This document shows positions 38,386 through 47,559 of a DNA stretch of 64,000 nucleotides, in pieces. The DNA comes from an uncultured Polaribacter sp. (GTDB taxonomy: Bacteria > Bacteroidota > Bacteroidia > Flavobacteriales > Flavobacteriaceae). A model generated the notes under the pieces. The model was not told the origin of the DNA, ran no database searches, and worked only from the letters and a program-made list of their open reading frames with translations. The number at the start of each line of letters is the position of its first letter. Positions within the stretch are counted from its first letter, which is position 1. The translations under genes were made by a program, and so were the position numbers. The stretch lies in assembly GCF_947503855.1 (NCBI RefSeq), contig NZ_CANNFF010000002.1:277408-341407 (forward strand), written 5' to 3'.

Positions 38386-40197
38386 ATGTCAGATATCATT
38401 CAACTTTTACCAGATCATGTTGCAAACCAAATTGCTGCAGGAGAAGTAGTACAAAGACCTGCTTCTGTTGTAAAAGAGTTATTAGAAAATGCAATAGATG
38501 CTGGTGCAACCAATATAAAATTACTTATTAAAGATGCTGGTAAAACCTTAATACAGGTTATAGATGATGGCAAAGGGATGAGTGCCACAGATGCAAGAAT
38601 GAGTTTTGAGCGTCATGCAACTTCTAAAATACAAAAAGCAGAAGATTTATTTAACCTATGTACTAAAGGCTTTAGAGGTGAAGCTTTGGCGTCTATTGCT
38701 GCAATTGCACATGTAGAGCTAAAAACAAAAACACCAGAGGAAGAATTAGGTACTTGCATTAAAATTGAAGGTAGTAAAATAGTTTCTCAAGATTTTATTG
38801 CTACAGCAAAAGGGACTAGTTTGGCGGTAAAAAATCTGTTTTACAACATTCCTGCTAGAAGAAACTTTTTAAAATCAGATACTGTAGAAACACGCCATAT
38901 TATTGATGAGTTTCAAAGAGTAGCATTGGCACATCCAGAGATTTCATTCTTATTACATCACAATAATAACGAAGTATATCATCTAAAAGGTGGTAATTTT
39001 AGACAGCGTATTGTAGCTGTTTTTGGGAGTAAAATGAATGAAAAATTAGTGCCTATAAACGAGACTACAGATATTTTAACTATAGAAGGTTTTGTTGCTA
39101 AACCTGAGTTTTCTAAAAGAAAAAGAGGCGAACAATTCTTTTTTGTAAATAACCGATTTATCAAAAGTTCGTATTTAAATCACGCAGTTGTAAATGCTTT
39201 TGATGGTTTGTTAGAACAAGGGGCACATCCCTCCTATTTTTTATATTTAACTGTACCCGCAAATTCTATAGACATTAATATTCACCCAACAAAAACAGAA
39301 ATAAAGTTTGATAACGAGAAAGCATTATACGCCATGTTAAGAGCTACTGTAAAACATAGTTTGGGACAATATAATGTAGCGCCAGTATTAGATTTTAATA
39401 GAGATGCTAATTTAGACACTCCTTATCATTTTAAATCGACATCTAAAACTGCATCCGTACCCAAAATTTCTGTGGATCCAGATTTTAACCCTTTTAAAGA
39501 AAGCAACCCAAAAGATACTAGCAATACATTTAAAAGAGAAAAACAAACAGAAAGCTGGGAGGCTTTATACACTTCTGTAGATACTTCTCAAACCACTACA
39601 GAAAGTTTATTTGAACATCAAGAAGCAGAAAAAACGAAAAAAACATTTCAAATACAACGTAAGTATGTAATGAGTTTGATAAAATCTGGTGTAGTTTTAA
39701 TCAATCAATCTTTAGCACATCAAAGAATTTTATACGAGCAATTTTTAGAAAGTATTACTGTAAAAGAAGCCAACAGCCAACAATTACTATTTCCTGTAAA
39801 AATATCTTTCTCTTCGGCAGAAATAGAAATGATTTACACCATAAAAACAGAGTTAGAAAATGCTGGCTTTTCTTTTGACGAATTTACCAAAGACAGTATT
39901 ACCATAAAAGGAATACCCGTTTCTGTTACCGAAAGTAAAATTAACATTATTTTAGAAGAATTGTTAAACGAGATCAATTTAGAAGTACCAGATAGTAGTT
40001 TTAGTCATTTTGATATTATGGCAAAATCATTTGCAAAAACATTATCTATAAAAACAGGAACTTTATTATCTGAAAAAGAGCAAGAAAGTTTGGTAAACGA
40101 TTTATTTTCTTGCAAAGAACCAAGTGTTTCTCCTTTTGGAAAAGCAACCTTTAAAACATTAACCCTACTCCAAATAGACAACCTATTTAATAGTTAA
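38386..40197 (+). CDS. mutL: DNA mismatch repair protein MutL
   Basis: MutL couples mismatch recognition by MutS to strand incision. The GHKL ATPase motifs are intact: VVKELLENAIDAGAT, IDDGKGM, TKGFRGEALASI and GTSLAVKNLFYNIPARR. The C-terminal dimerisation domain begins at about residue 425. The segment corresponding to the DQHAxxE endonuclease motif of many bacterial MutL proteins reads NQSLAHQRILYE (residues 440-451), lacking the acidic metal ligands. Length is 603 residues. It is followed 4 bases later by the first rhomboid gene. Confidence 0.95.
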   Translation: MSDIIQLLPDHVANQIAAGEVVQRPASVVKELLENAIDAGATNIKLLIKDAGKTLIQVIDDGKGMSATDARMSFERHATSKIQKAEDLFNLCTKGFRGEALASIAAIAHVELKTKTPEEELGTCIKIEGSKIVSQDFIATAKGTSLAVKNLFYNIPARRNFLKSDTVETRHIIDEFQRVALAHPEISFLLHHNNNEVYHLKGGNFRQRIVAVFGSKMNEKLVPINETTDILTIEGFVAKPEFSKRKRGEQFFFVNNRFIKSSYLNHAVVNAFDGLLEQGAHPSYFLYLTVPANSIDINIHPTKTEIKFDNEKALYAMLRATVKHSLGQYNVAPVLDFNRDANLDTPYHFKSTSKTASVPKISVDPDFNPFKESNPKDTSNTFKREKQTESWEALYTSVDTSQTTTESLFEHQEAEKTKKTFQIQRKYVMSLIKSGVVLINQSLAHQRILYEQFLESITVKEANSQQLLFPVKISFSSAEIEMIYTIKTELENAGFSFDEFTKDSITIKGIPVSVTESKINIILEELLNEINLEVPDSSFSHFDIMAKSFAKTLSIKTGTLLSEKEQESLVNDLFSCKEPSVSPFGKATFKTLTLLQIDNLFNS

Positions 40198-40201
40198 TTG
40201 T

Positions 40202-40933
40202 ATGATGAAACTAACAGATGCCATAAAACACTTAATTATAATAAATGTAATTTTATTTGTAGCTCCTCAGTTTTTACAATTAGATTTTACAAATATTTTG
40301 GCTTTGCATTTTCCTGAAAATGAACATTTTGGAATTTGGCAATATGTATCCCATATGTTTATGCATGGTAGTTTTGCGCATATTTTATTTAACATGTATG
40401 GTTTATGGGCTTTTGGTACACCTTTAGAACAAATGTGGGGTAAAAATAAATTTATTTTCTTCTATTTTTCTGCGGGTATTGGTGCAGGTTTAATTTATAC
40501 ATTAGTTAATTATTATCAGTTTAATGGAATTTACGAACTCTTTATAAATGCTGGTTTAAATCCATCAGAAATACTCACTATACTAGAAAAAGGAAGCACA
40601 AGTGATGCGAGAGTGGTAAATGCTATTTCACAAGAGCAATTTAATAAGATTACAATGCTTTACAATACTCCAGCAGTTGGTGCTTCTGGTGCAGTTTACG
40701 GTGTTTTAGTTGCTTTTGGCTTGTATTTTAAAGATGCGAAACTAGCATTAATCTTTTTTCCAGTGCCAATTGCCGCAAAATATTTTATTCCTTTAATGAT
40801 TTTAGGTGATTTATTTTTTGGAATGACCAGTTACTCTGTTGGTAATATTGCACATTTTGCACATATTGGTGGTGCTTTAATTGGATTTATAATTGCTTAT
40901 TATTGGAAGAAAAATCAATTTAAAAATTATTAA
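40202..40933 (+). CDS. Rhomboid family intramembrane serine protease
   Basis: The protein (243 residues) has about six membrane helices. The catalytic serine is Ser162 in VGASGAVYG and the partner histidine is His221 in AHFAHIGGALIG. The oxyanion-type pair HGSFAHILFNMYGLW (His60, Asn64) is also present. Rhomboids cut transmembrane helices within the bilayer. A 30-residue insertion around residues 105-155, between helices, is unusual. The next gene, another rhomboid, overlaps the stop by one base. Confidence 0.93.
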   Translation: MMKLTDAIKHLIIINVILFVAPQFLQLDFTNILALHFPENEHFGIWQYVSHMFMHGSFAHILFNMYGLWAFGTPLEQMWGKNKFIFFYFSAGIGAGLIYTLVNYYQFNGIYELFINAGLNPSEILTILEKGSTSDARVVNAISQEQFNKITMLYNTPAVGASGAVYGVLVAFGLYFKDAKLALIFFPVPIAAKYFIPLMILGDLFFGMTSYSVGNIAHFAHIGGALIGFIIAYYWKKNQFKNY

Positions 40934-41784
40934 TGAGTTTAATAAACAAGATAAAATACAAGTTTAAAACAGGCAGTATTATAGAGAAATTAATCTATAT
41001 TAATATAGCTGTTTTTGCTTTTACACTGCTAATTACAGTTTTACAAGGTTTGTACAAAGGACAAACAGGTTTTGTTATACAATGGTTTTCTTTAGATGAT
41101 AATTTTAGTGATTTACTTACAAAACCTTGGACAATTGTTTCCTACGGATTTTTACATTCTGGCTTTATACATTTATTATTTAACATGATTGGTTTGTATT
41201 TTATCGGCAATTTATTTATCCAGTATTTTACACAAAAACAAGCGTTAAACTTTTACATTTTAGGTACTGTTTTTGGTGGTATCTTTTATCTATTTAGCCA
41301 GAACTATTTTCCTTTATTTGAAGGCAATTCATCTCGTTTAGTAGGTGCTTCTGCAGGTGTTTCTGCCATATTTATTGGGTTAGCTACCTATATGCCTAAT
41401 TATCAAATAAGCATTCGGTTTATAGGTTTTGTAAAAGTCTGGCATTTAGCAGCAATTTGGTTGGCTTTCGATTTAATTGGTTTAATTGGCCCTAATGCTG
41501 GTGGAAGCTTTTCTCATTTAGGAGGCGCTTTGTTTGGCTTTTTATATGTTAATCAGGCCAGTAACAAAAAAATAGATCTTTTGGGTAGCCTTTTCTCTTT
41601 ATTCAAAAGAAAAGAAAAACCCTTACAAACTGTTTATAAATCGAAAAACAAAAAAGCAAGCCCCAAAACAAAGGCTCCTAACCAAAAACAAATAGATGGT
41701 ATTTTAGATAAAATTAGCAAATCTGGTTATGACACATTAACAAAAGCTGAGAAGGAATTTTTATTTAAGCAAGGCAAAAAGTAA
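40933..41784 (+). CDS. Rhomboid family protease with basic C-terminal tail
   Basis: The second rhomboid has 283 residues. Ser140 in LVGASAGVSAIF and His195 in GSFSHLGGALFG form the catalytic pair, and SGFIHLLFNMIGLYFIG gives the His80/Asn84 motif. After the last helix there is a ~75-residue lysine-rich cytoplasmic tail ending in DILDKISKSGYDTLTKAEKEFL. That tail resembles a degradation or interaction module found after some Bacteroidota rhomboids. The gene overlaps its twin upstream by one base and abuts the next gene, so all three are translated together. Confidence 0.93.
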   Translation: MSLINKIKYKFKTGSIIEKLIYINIAVFAFTLLITVLQGLYKGQTGFVIQWFSLDDNFSDLLTKPWTIVSYGFLHSGFIHLLFNMIGLYFIGNLFIQYFTQKQALNFYILGTVFGGIFYLFSQNYFPLFEGNSSRLVGASAGVSAIFIGLATYMPNYQISIRFIGFVKVWHLAAIWLAFDLIGLIGPNAGGSFSHLGGALFGFLYVNQASNKKIDLLGSLFSLFKRKEKPLQTVYKSKNKKASPKTKAPNQKQIDGILDKISKSGYDTLTKAEKEFLFKQGKK

Positions 41785-42792
41785 ATGAAAAAGTTAACCT
41801 TTTTAGATAAAATTCTCTATTTAATAAACAGCCTACTAGCTGTGTTATTGCTCTTATCTTTTTTATTACCACACATTTCACCAAAAAAACTTCCAGATTT
41901 TGCAGTGTTAAGTCTTTTTGTACCTGTACTTTTAATTGTAAATATATTTTTTGTTATTTATTGGCTACTCAAATTAAAAAAGCAATTTCTTTTATCTTTT
42001 CTGATCTTAATTTTAGGGTGGATGATAATGACACCGTTTTACAAACTATCTGGAAAAAACTCCTCTTTAAACTCAGATTTAAAGTTGATGAGTTACAATG
42101 TAAAAACCTTTGACTTATTTTCTAAAAAAGAAGATAGTACTGTAAATGGTTTTGCCTTTATCAAAGAGAAAAATCCAGATATATTAGCAGTACAAGAATA
42201 TTACCAAACCTCTAAAATAGATATCAATTATCCTTACCAATACATCAAAAAAAACACAAAAAGTAAAAAATATGGTTTGGCAATTTATTCTAAATACAAA
42301 ATTATAAATTCGGGGTCTTTAGATTTAAAAAGCGAAGGAAACAACATTATTTTTATAGATATTTTAAAGCAAAAAGATACTATAAGAATTTATAACGTAC
42401 ATTTTGAATCTTTAAGAATAAAGCCTAATGAAGAAAATTTTGGCGAATCAAATTCAGAAAAATTATTAGAAAGAGTTGCTAATGCTTTTAAAAAACAAGC
42501 CCTACAAACAGAGCAATTTCTAAGACACGAACAAACCTGGAAAGGCAAAAAAATAATCTGTGGAGATTTTAATAATACAAGCTATTCTTGGTTATATCAT
42601 AAAATTTCTAAAGATAAAAAAGATGCTTTTATAGAGGCTGGTAAAGGTTTTGGCAAAACATTTAACTATTGGTTTCCAATGCGAATTGATTTTATTTTAA
42701 CGGATAAAAATAGTATAACAAATAGTTTTAAGACTTTTGATATCAAACACTCTGACCATTTTCCTATTGTCGCTAAAATTAATTGGAAATAG
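41785..42792 (+). CDS. Endonuclease/exonuclease/phosphatase family protein with N-terminal membrane segments
   Basis: Residues 1-90 contain two or three membrane helices, so the enzyme is membrane-bound. The C-terminal domain has the EEP catalytic pattern: MSYNVKTFD, ILAVQEYY with the metal-binding Glu, GDFNNTSYSWLY and SDHFPIVAKI at the end. The family includes DNases, inositol phosphatases and sphingomyelinases; no substrate can be assigned here. Its ATG follows the rhomboid stop directly, and it ends the operon. Confidence 0.85.
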   Translation: MKKLTFLDKILYLINSLLAVLLLLSFLLPHISPKKLPDFAVLSLFVPVLLIVNIFFVIYWLLKLKKQFLLSFLILILGWMIMTPFYKLSGKNSSLNSDLKLMSYNVKTFDLFSKKEDSTVNGFAFIKEKNPDILAVQEYYQTSKIDINYPYQYIKKNTKSKKYGLAIYSKYKIINSGSLDLKSEGNNIIFIDILKQKDTIRIYNVHFESLRIKPNEENFGESNSEKLLERVANAFKKQALQTEQFLRHEQTWKGKKIICGDFNNTSYSWLYHKISKDKKDAFIEAGKGFGKTFNYWFPMRIDFILTDKNSITNSFKTFDIKHSDHFPIVAKINWK

Positions 42793-42810
42793 TTATTTTT
42801 TTATTGTTGA

Positions 42811-42966
42811 TTAATTTAGTTCGTTCAATTTTATTTTTTCTGCAAATGTTTAAACAGAACCTGTTGCATATTTTAAAATTTCTGCATTACCCTCTAATGT
42901 ATGAAAGGCGTTTAAATATGATACATCTAAAGCCCTAATAAGTAATCTTTCTGTTTCAAAAATCAT
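42811..42966 (-). pseudogene. Decayed GNAT acetyltransferase N-terminal remnant
   Basis: On the minus strand an ATG at 42966 opens a frame with typical GNAT start TERLLIRALDVSYLNAF and HTLEGNAEILKYATGSV, then a TAA at 42850-42852. After this stop the same frame continues with TFAEKIKLNELN, also GNAT-like, to 42811. The rest of the acetyltransferase fold is missing. It is a short remnant between the EEP gene and mtaB. Confidence 0.55.
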
Positions 42967-43005
42967 GAATATTATCGTACTTTTGCAAATGCTAAATGTA
43001 ACAAA

Positions 43006-44340
43006 ATGAATGCGAATAAAAAAGTTGCTTTTTACACGTTAGGTTGCAAATTAAATTTTTCTGAAACGTCTACCATTGCTCGTAATTTTGAAAATGAAGG
43101 TTTTAATAGAGTAGATTTTAATGAAAAAGCAGATATTTATGTGATAAATACTTGCTCTGTGACAGACAATGCAGACAAGCGTTTTAAAAGTATTGTAAAA
43201 AATGCTTTGAAAAAAAATGAGGATGCTTTTTTAATTGCTGTGGGTTGTTATGCGCAATTAAAACCAGAAGAATTGGCAAATGTAGATGGTGTAGATTTGG
43301 TTTTAGGGGCTACAGAAAAGTTTAACGTTACTAGTTACATCAACGATTTATCTAAAAATAATGTTGGCGAAGTACATTCTTGTGAAATTTCTGATGCAGA
43401 TTTTTATGTAGGTTCGTATTCTATTGGCGATAGAACTCGGGCGTTTTTAAAAGTACAAGATGGTTGCGACTATAAATGTACTTATTGTACAATTCCTTTA
43501 GCTAGAGGTATTTCTAGAAGTGATACTTTGCAGAATGTTTTAAATAATGCCAAAGAAATTTCTTCTAAAGGCATTAAAGAAATTGTTTTAACGGGTGTTA
43601 ATATTGGGGATTATGGAAAAGGTGAGTTTGGCAACAAAAAGCACGAACACACTTTCTTAGAATTGGTAAAAGAATTAGATCAAGTTAATGGCATTCATCG
43701 TTTAAGGATCTCTTCTATAGAACCAAATTTATTAAAAGATGAAACTATTAATTTCGTAGCAAAATCTAACTCTTTTGTACCTCATTTTCATATTCCTTTA
43801 CAATCTGGTTCAGACAAGTTATTAAAAAAAATGAAGCGTAGGTATTTATCTGACACCTATACAAATAGAGTTGCTAGAATTAAACAAGTAATGCCAAATG
43901 CATGTATTGGTGTAGATGTTATTGTTGGTTTTCCTGGAGAAACAGATGAATTATTTTTAGAAACCTACAATTATTTAAACGAATTAGATATTTCTTATTT
44001 ACACGTTTTTACATATTCAGAAAGGCCTAATACAGAGGCTGTAAATATGGCAGGTGTTGTTCCTAAAAAAGCACGTGCAAAACGAAGTAAAATGTTGCGT
44101 GGTTTGTCTGCTAAAAAAAGACGTGCATTTTACGAATCTCAATTAGGAAATACTTTAACTGTACTTTTTGAAAGTGAAAACAAAGAAGGGTACATCCATG
44201 GTTTTACAGAAAATTATGTAAAAGTAAAAACACCATGGAATCCTGAATTAGTAAACACTTTACAATCAATAAAATTAACAAACATAGACGATGATGGAAT
44301 TGTTCGTTTTAATTTTATAGAAGATTTTGTAAATATTTAA
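43006..44340 (+). CDS. mtaB: tRNA N6-threonylcarbamoyladenosine methylthiotransferase
   Basis: MtaB adds a methylthio group to t6A37 of tRNAs, using two [4Fe-4S] clusters. The N-terminal UPF0004 cluster ligands are Cys14, Cys50 and Cys81, and the radical-SAM ligands are Cys154, Cys158 and Cys161 in DGCDYKCTYCTIP. A TRAM domain ends the protein. The TLGCKLNFSE start is characteristic of MtaB rather than MiaB or RimO. It has 444 residues. TACTTTTG at 42978-42985 is a likely -7 promoter element 20 bases upstream. Confidence 0.93.
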   Translation: MNANKKVAFYTLGCKLNFSETSTIARNFENEGFNRVDFNEKADIYVINTCSVTDNADKRFKSIVKNALKKNEDAFLIAVGCYAQLKPEELANVDGVDLVLGATEKFNVTSYINDLSKNNVGEVHSCEISDADFYVGSYSIGDRTRAFLKVQDGCDYKCTYCTIPLARGISRSDTLQNVLNNAKEISSKGIKEIVLTGVNIGDYGKGEFGNKKHEHTFLELVKELDQVNGIHRLRISSIEPNLLKDETINFVAKSNSFVPHFHIPLQSGSDKLLKKMKRRYLSDTYTNRVARIKQVMPNACIGVDVIVGFPGETDELFLETYNYLNELDISYLHVFTYSERPNTEAVNMAGVVPKKARAKRSKMLRGLSAKKRRAFYESQLGNTLTVLFESENKEGYIHGFTENYVKVKTPWNPELVNTLQSIKLTNIDDDGIVRFNFIEDFVNI

Positions 44341-44397
44341 GTTTATAAAAATATATAACACCTATTTTGATGTATATATTTAGATAAAACAATAAAT

Positions 44398-45057
44398 ATG
44401 AAAAAAACTCCTATTTATTTTGTTCCAGGTTTGGCAGCTGGTCCAGAAATTTTTGAAAACCTAGATTTAGATCCAGATAAATATACTTTACATTTTTTAG
44501 AATGGATAAAACCACTTGCTTTAGAAGAAGATATTGGCAATTATGCATATAGATTAAGCAATAAAGTAACCGAAAAAGAGGCTGTTTTAATTGGTGTTTC
44601 TTTTGGCGGAATTATGGTGCAAGAAATGGCAAAATTTGTCAATCCTAAAAAAGTAATTATCATTTCTAGTATTAAAAATGAAAATGAACTTCCTAAAAAA
44701 TTTAAATTAGCCAAATTCACAAAAGTTTATAAGTTATTTCCAACGAAGGTTGTAGAAAATTTTGAGGATTATGCACAATACTTTTTAGGAAAGTCGCTAA
44801 AGAAAAAAGCAACTTTATATAAAAAGTATTTATCTGTTAGAGATAAGATGTATTTAGAGTGGGCTATCTATAATGTTTTAAAGTGGAAACAAGTAAATAC
44901 TCTTAAAAATATAGTACATATTCATGGTACCAAGGATACTGTTTTTCCAATAAAAAGAATCAAAAATCCAATTAAAATTAAAGAAGGTAATCATGTAATA
45001 ATTTTAACAAAAGCAAAAAAAATATCTAAAATTATTGCAGACATATTAACTTGCTAA
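44398..45057 (+). CDS. Alpha/beta-fold hydrolase
   Basis: The 219-residue protein starts with TPIYFVPGLAAGPEIFENL, an oxyanion-loop type start. The nucleophile Ser68 is in IGVSFGGIMVQEMA. An Asp in HGTKDTVFP and a His in KEGNHVIIL complete a likely catalytic triad. There is no signal peptide. The reaction cannot be specified; esterase or thioesterase activity would fit the size. It lies between mtaB and a transglycosylase gene, on the same strand. Confidence 0.82.
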   Translation: MKKTPIYFVPGLAAGPEIFENLDLDPDKYTLHFLEWIKPLALEEDIGNYAYRLSNKVTEKEAVLIGVSFGGIMVQEMAKFVNPKKVIIISSIKNENELPKKFKLAKFTKVYKLFPTKVVENFEDYAQYFLGKSLKKKATLYKKYLSVRDKMYLEWAIYNVLKWKQVNTLKNIVHIHGTKDTVFPIKRIKNPIKIKEGNHVIILTKAKKISKIIADILTC

Positions 45058-45101
45058 ACCAAAGGTGTTTTCTTACTTTTATGGTAAATTATTGTAAAAA
45101 T

Positions 45102-46028
45102 ATGAAAACAGCTAAACGTATCTTTTCTTTTTTAAGTGTTGTTATTGTAACCGTCCTTTTCTATAACGCTATCAACAAAAAACATTTAGAAAAAGATAGT
45201 GATACTTCTAAAGAACCTGAAACACAAACGCATAAAACCTATAAAATAAAATCTCTAAAACTACCAGAAAATTTAAATTTAGCTGGTGAGCGTGTTCCTT
45301 TAGAAATACCAGATGTTAGAGAAAGAATGGAAAGAGAATTATTGGTAAATACTTACTGGCAATCTAATGGACTCTTATTAATTAAAAGAGCTAACAAGTA
45401 TTTTCCAATTTTAGAACCTCTTTTAAAAAAATATAATTTACCAGACGATTTTAAATTTTTGGCTTTGGCAGAAAGTGGTTTTATAGATGAAACATCTTCT
45501 GCTGGTGCTGCAGGTATGTGGCACTTTATGAAAACTACAGGCAAAGAATATGGTTTAGAAATAAACAGTAATGTTGATGAGAGATATGATATTGAAAAAT
45601 CTACTAAAGTTGCTGCAGAATATTTAAAAAAATCTAAAGAACGCTTAGGAACATGGACTTTAGCTGCTGCTGCTTATAATGCTGGAAATTACGGAATTTC
45701 TAAAAGATTAAAAACACAACAAGTAAGTTCTTATTACGACGCGCTTTTACCCAATGAAACAGAAAGATATGTTTTTAGAATATTAGCGTTAAAAGAAATT
45801 ATAACAAACCCTAAAAAATATGGTTTTGTTTTTGAAGAAAAAGATTTATATCAGTTAGAAGAAAGTAGAACCGTTAAAGTAGATACTGCTATTAGTAATT
45901 TAGCTGTATTTGCAAAAGGGTTTAGCATGAATTATAAAGAGTTAAAAATACGCAACCCTTGGTTAAGAGAAAATAAGCTGAATAATAAAAGCAGAAAATT
46001 ATACCATATTAAAGTACCTTTAGAATAG
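45102..46028 (+). CDS. Lytic transglycosylase (SLT domain), secreted
   Basis: The ATG at 45102 gives 308 residues with a hydrophobic signal/anchor (RIFSFLSVVIVTVLFYNAI). The SLT domain has the catalytic Glu124 in LALAESGFIDE, followed by GAAGMWHFMKTTGKEYGL and AAAAYNAGNYG, the family 1 pattern. The enzyme cleaves peptidoglycan glycan strands with formation of a 1,6-anhydro ring. The last ~50 residues resemble a degenerate LysM-type segment (FAKGFSMNYKELKIRNPWL). An earlier TTG at 45051 would overlap the upstream hydrolase gene and lacks a signal, so I reject it. Confidence 0.9.
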   Translation: MKTAKRIFSFLSVVIVTVLFYNAINKKHLEKDSDTSKEPETQTHKTYKIKSLKLPENLNLAGERVPLEIPDVRERMERELLVNTYWQSNGLLLIKRANKYFPILEPLLKKYNLPDDFKFLALAESGFIDETSSAGAAGMWHFMKTTGKEYGLEINSNVDERYDIEKSTKVAAEYLKKSKERLGTWTLAAAAYNAGNYGISKRLKTQQVSSYYDALLPNETERYVFRILALKEIITNPKKYGFVFEEKDLYQLEESRTVKVDTAISNLAVFAKGFSMNYKELKIRNPWLRENKLNNKSRKLYHIKVPLE

Positions 46029-46031
46029 TAA

Positions 46032-46229
46032 TTAATCTACTATATTTTTCACTCTACCAACAATACCAGACTCTAATTTCACTTTTATTCCGTAAGGATG
46101 ACTTGGTGATTTGGTGAGTATTTTAGCAACCTTACCACTGGTTAATTGCCCAAAAAGTTGATGCGGTTTTTGTATAACTTCTACAAATAATCCAATTTTA
46201 ATATTTTTTCTTTGCCTTCCGTCAATCAT
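46032..46229 (-). CDS. YwbE family protein
   Basis: This 65-residue protein matches the YwbE/DUF2196 family along its length: RKNIKIGLFVEVIQKPHQ, TSGKVAKILTKSPSHPYGIKVKLESGIVGRVK. The function is unknown; the small beta-barrel-like sequence is suggestive of nucleic-acid binding but this is inference. It is convergent with the transglycosylase gene, only 3 bases apart. Confidence 0.82.
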   Translation of the reverse strand: MIDGRQRKNIKIGLFVEVIQKPHQLFGQLTSGKVAKILTKSPSHPYGIKVKLESGIVGRVKNIVD

Positions 46230-46253
46230 AAGATTTCAAAAATACGTAAATAA

Positions 46254-46282
46254 AAAAGCCTATCAAATCTTGATAGGCTTTT
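46254..46282 (-). terminator. Terminator of the cold-shock gene
   Basis: A perfect 13-base stem (46254-46266 with 46270-46282) around a 3-base loop, ending in a U-run on the minus strand, lies between the cold-shock stop and ywbE. Confidence 0.85.
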
Positions 46283-46310
46283 AGATAAAAAATTAACTAG
46301 TAATATATTG

Positions 46311-46502
46311 TTATATAACTTTTACGTTTACTGCGTTTAATCCTTTTCTTCCATCTTGTAAGTCGAATTCAACTTCATCGTTTTCACGAATTTCGTCAAC
46401 TAATCCTGACACATGTACAAAATGTTCTTTGTTTGTTCCTTCTTCAGTGATGAATCCGAATCCTTTAGATTCATTGAAAAATTTTACGGTACCTTTATTC
46501 AT
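46311..46502 (-). CDS. Cold-shock domain protein, CspA family
   Basis: The 63-residue protein has the RNA-binding motifs KGFGFI (RNP1) and HFVHVS (RNP2) and the cold-shock start MNKGTVKFFNESK. Such proteins melt secondary structure in mRNA and often rise in the cold. The mRNA probably has a ~45-base 5' leader, since a TATCTTTG promoter box lies at 46556-46563. The family assignment is secure; cold induction in this organism is assumed from the family. Confidence 0.95.
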   Translation of the reverse strand: MNKGTVKFFNESKGFGFITEEGTNKEHFVHVSGLVDEIRENDEVEFDLQDGRKGLNAVNVKVI

Positions 46503-46555
46503 TATAAAAAATTATTGTGTTATCAGTTTATTTACTAACAACGTTTATTATGACG

Positions 46556-46563
46556 CAAAGATA
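46556..46563 (-). promoter_or_regulatory. -7 promoter box of the cold-shock gene
   Basis: TATCTTTG on the minus strand is an exact match to TAnnTTTG, 53 bases before the ATG. No clear -33 TTTG is present at the expected distance. Confidence 0.45.
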
Positions 46564-46617
46564 CTACCAATTATGTTAATGAAATGTAAAATATTGATTT
46601 TCTTTTCATTAAATCTC

Positions 46618-47559
46618 TTAAAGCTTATGTATAAAGGCTTTGACTTCGTTAAATTCTTCAATAATTTCGTTAAAAACCTCTTTTACATGTTTTATTTGGT
46701 GAATTAAACCTGCAATTTGGCCTATTTCTAACTCTCCATTATCTAAATCTCCTTCAAACATTCCTTTTTTTGCACGTGCTCTACCTAATAATGCTTTTAA
46801 AGCTTCTAAAGTTGGTTTTTGTTGATACAATTCTTGTACTTCATTATAAAATTTGTTTTTAACCAAACGTACAGGCGCCAATTCTTTTAAAGTTAGCTGT
46901 GTATCGCCATCTTTTACATCAACAATGGTTTGTTTAAAGTTTTTATGTGCAGAAGATTCTTCTGTTGCTGCAAACCTACTTCCTATTTGTACCCCATCTG
47001 CGCCTAAAACCATAGCTGCTAACATGCCTCTACCAGAACCCACACCACCCGCAGCAATAACAGGTATTTTAAGGTGTTCTTTTACCATAGGTATTAAAGT
47101 GAAAGTAGTAGTTTCTTCTCTTCCATTATGCCCTCCAGCTTCAAAACCTTCACAAACAACAGCATCTACACCTGCACTTTGTGCTTTTAAAGCAAATTTT
47201 ACAGAACTAACTACATGCACTACAGTAATCCCTTTTTTCTTTAAGTAAGATGTCCAAGTTTTTGGATTGCCAGCAGAAGTAAAAACAATTTTTACTTCTT
47301 CTTCTACAATGATATCCATAATTTTTTCAATTTCTGGATAAAGCATAGGTACATTCACCCCAAAAGGTTTTTTAGTTGCTTTTTTACATTTTTGAATGTG
47401 TTTTCTTAAAACCTCTGGGTACATAGAACCTGCACCAATTAAACCCAAACCACCAACATTAGAAACTGCAGATGCTAATTTGTAACCAGAAACCCATACC
47501 ATTCCACCTTGTATAATTGGGTATTGTATATTAAATAAGTTACTAACTTTATTTTGCAT
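46618..47559 (-). CDS. Nitronate monooxygenase / FabK-like FMN enzyme
   Basis: This 313-residue TIM-barrel flavoprotein has the NMO-family motifs: the start NIQYPIIQGGMVWVSGYKLASAVSNVGGLGLIGAG, KKPFGVNVP, VVCEGFEAGGHNGRE and AAGGVGSGRGMLAAMVLGADGVQIGSRF. It could oxidise nitronates or reduce enoyl-ACP (FabK-type), and the sequence does not decide. It overlaps the upstream subtilase gene by one base, so the two are translationally coupled. Confidence 0.85.
   Translation of the reverse strand: MQNKVSNLFNIQYPIIQGGMVWVSGYKLASAVSNVGGLGLIGAGSMYPEVLRKHIQKCKKATKKPFGVNVPMLYPEIEKIMDIIVEEEVKIVFTSAGNPKTWTSYLKKKGITVVHVVSSVKFALKAQSAGVDAVVCEGFEAGGHNGREETTTFTLIPMVKEHLKIPVIAAGGVGSGRGMLAAMVLGADGVQIGSRFAATEESSAHKNFKQTIVDVKDGDTQLTLKELAPVRLVKNKFYNEVQELYQQKPTLEALKALLGRARAKKGMFEGDLDNGELEIGQIAGLIHQIKHVKEVFNEIIEEFNEVKAFIHKL

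Noticed and set aside
46853..47248. 131-codon plus-strand frame inside the NMO-like gene
   Set aside because: It is antisense to a well-supported flavoenzyme and has no family features.
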